Assembly (NCBI GenBank): GCA_028691385.1
Contig: JAQUZL010000013.1
Span: 1-24,187 of the forward strand
Direction: 5' to 3'
DNA length: 24,187 nt
From: Oscillospiraceae bacterium
Lineage (GTDB): Bacteria > Bacillota > Clostridia > Oscillospirales > Oscillospiraceae
Below the pieces are notes generated by a model that did no database searches, was not told where the DNA came from, and saw only the letters and a list, made by a program, of their open reading frames with translations. This document shows positions 23,467-24,187 of the stretch, one piece after another (the stretch's first letter is position 1; every line of letters starts with the position of its first letter). The position numbers were made by a program, and so were the translations under genes.

Positions 23467-24187
23467 TCAGATTTTTCTTGTGGCAAGATACCCCACCGGA
23501 TGCACAATATGATCCTGCATCGGATCAAGATCGCTCAGCTGCGCATCGCCAAGCAGCCGCGCGCGGCGCACCGCATGAAAGCCATATCGGCTGCGCACGC
23601 GGTCAATGGCGCATTCCAGCTGCTCCATCTTCTGATTATACTGTTCCTCCGGTAAAAATGTGGTTTGCGAGATTGCATAGGGCTGCAAATCCAGCGCGCG
23701 CACGCCCACACTGCGCAGCGCAGGGCGCGCCTGCTGCGCGCGATACAGCGCCAGCGCCGCGCCAAACAGATCGTCTGATAAGCAGGTCGGCCGATCCAGC
23801 TGCATCTGCCGCTCGCAGCCTTGGAGGTCGCTTCCCCGCAGCCAGATCTGCACCGTCCGGCATCGCAGACCGTGTTTCCGCAGCCGCGCCGCCACACTCT
23901 CGCACAGCAGCCGCATGGTGATGCAAAAATCCGCCTCGCACACCAAATCCCGTGGCGCGGTGGTGCTGTTGCCAATGGATTTTGGGGCACGGACGAATCC
24001 GTCCTGCGCCACGTGGGAGCAGTCCTGTCCGTTGGCAAATTCCCACAGCATCTTCCCATTGACGCCCAGCAGCTGCTCTAGAAACGCAGGCGTCGCCTGC
24101 GCAATCGCGCCGATGGTACCAATGCCGTGCCGCGCCAGCTTTGCCGCGGTCGCGCGCCCGACATACAGCAGCGCGTCCGTCGGCAGC
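23467..24187 (-). CDS. Y-family DNA polymerase (DinB/UmuC type), C-terminal part
   Basis: The frame is open to the right edge, so the catalytic palm and N-terminus lie outside the window. The visible 239 residues begin with a helix-hairpin-helix-like thumb region (YVGRATAAKLARHGIGTIG, near 24150), then FANGQDCSHV and the Y-family signature KSIGNSTTAPRDL, and a little-finger domain with VQIWLRGSDLQ. Such polymerases copy damaged DNA. The IGNSTT form is common in UmuC/DinB-like proteins of Firmicutes. It ends 11 bases before the -35 box of the metal operon on the same strand, with no obvious terminator between. Confidence 0.9.
   Translation of the reverse strand, partial: LPTDALLYVGRATAAKLARHGIGTIGAIAQATPAFLEQLLGVNGKMLWEFANGQDCSHVAQDGFVRAPKSIGNSTTAPRDLVCEADFCITMRLLCESVAARLRKHGLRCRTVQIWLRGSDLQGCERQMQLDRPTCLSDDLFGAALALYRAQQARPALRSVGVRALDLQPYAISQTTFLPEEQYNQKMEQLECAIDRVRSRYGFHAVRRARLLGDAQLSDLDPMQDHIVHPVGYLATRKI

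Noticed and set aside
1..24187. CRISPR arrays, tRNA or rRNA genes, toxin-antitoxin or phage-defence systems
   Set aside because: No regularly spaced repeats, RNA gene structures or defence-family proteins were seen on either strand.

Overview
This window looks like chromosome from an endospore-forming, anaerobic member of the Clostridia, plausibly a gut Oscillospirales/Ruminococcaceae-type bacterium of moderately high GC. The evidence is spoIIIA sporulation genes with SigE-like promoters, a single-chain pyruvate:ferredoxin oxidoreductase, a large RnfB-like polyferredoxin, strong AGGAGG ribosome binding sites and consensus SigA promoters. The species assignment is inference.

Positions 1-757 (minus strand) hold the start of spoIIIAE, then spoIIIAD and spoIIIAC, preceded by a SigE-like promoter. 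Positions 713-7030 (minus) hold a self-contained three-gene redox operon: polyferredoxin, nifJ (PFOR) and a GltD/NfnB-type flavoprotein, with its own SigA promoter and terminator. Positions 7119-8665 (minus) hold spoIIIAA-spoIIIAB with their own SigE-like promoter and terminator. The normally contiguous spoIIIA operon is therefore split between AB and AC by the redox operon, and each half has a SigE-like promoter with the same 14-base spacer. This is the most striking feature of the window.

Positions 8672-15732 (minus) are housekeeping genes: secD-secF, purB, a class I aminotransferase and leuC-leuD, most with clear promoters or terminators. A Crp/Fnr-family regulator (15836-16474, plus) is divergent from leuC.

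Positions 16485-20755 (plus) are an accessory island that looks more AT-rich than its neighbours. It holds a 753-residue protein with two SGNH-like modules, the second resembling DUF6270. A decayed, multiply frameshifted paralogue follows, with fibronectin III-like repeats at its end. A strong bidirectional terminator closes the island.

Positions 20766-23456 (minus) are a heavy-metal export operon: an ArsR/SmtB repressor, a free-standing HMA metallochaperone, a CadA-like P1B ATPase lacking its own HMA domain, and a second CopZ-like HMA protein. A consensus promoter with an adjacent palindromic operator drives it. The right edge (23467-24187, minus) is the C-terminal part of a Y-family DNA polymerase.
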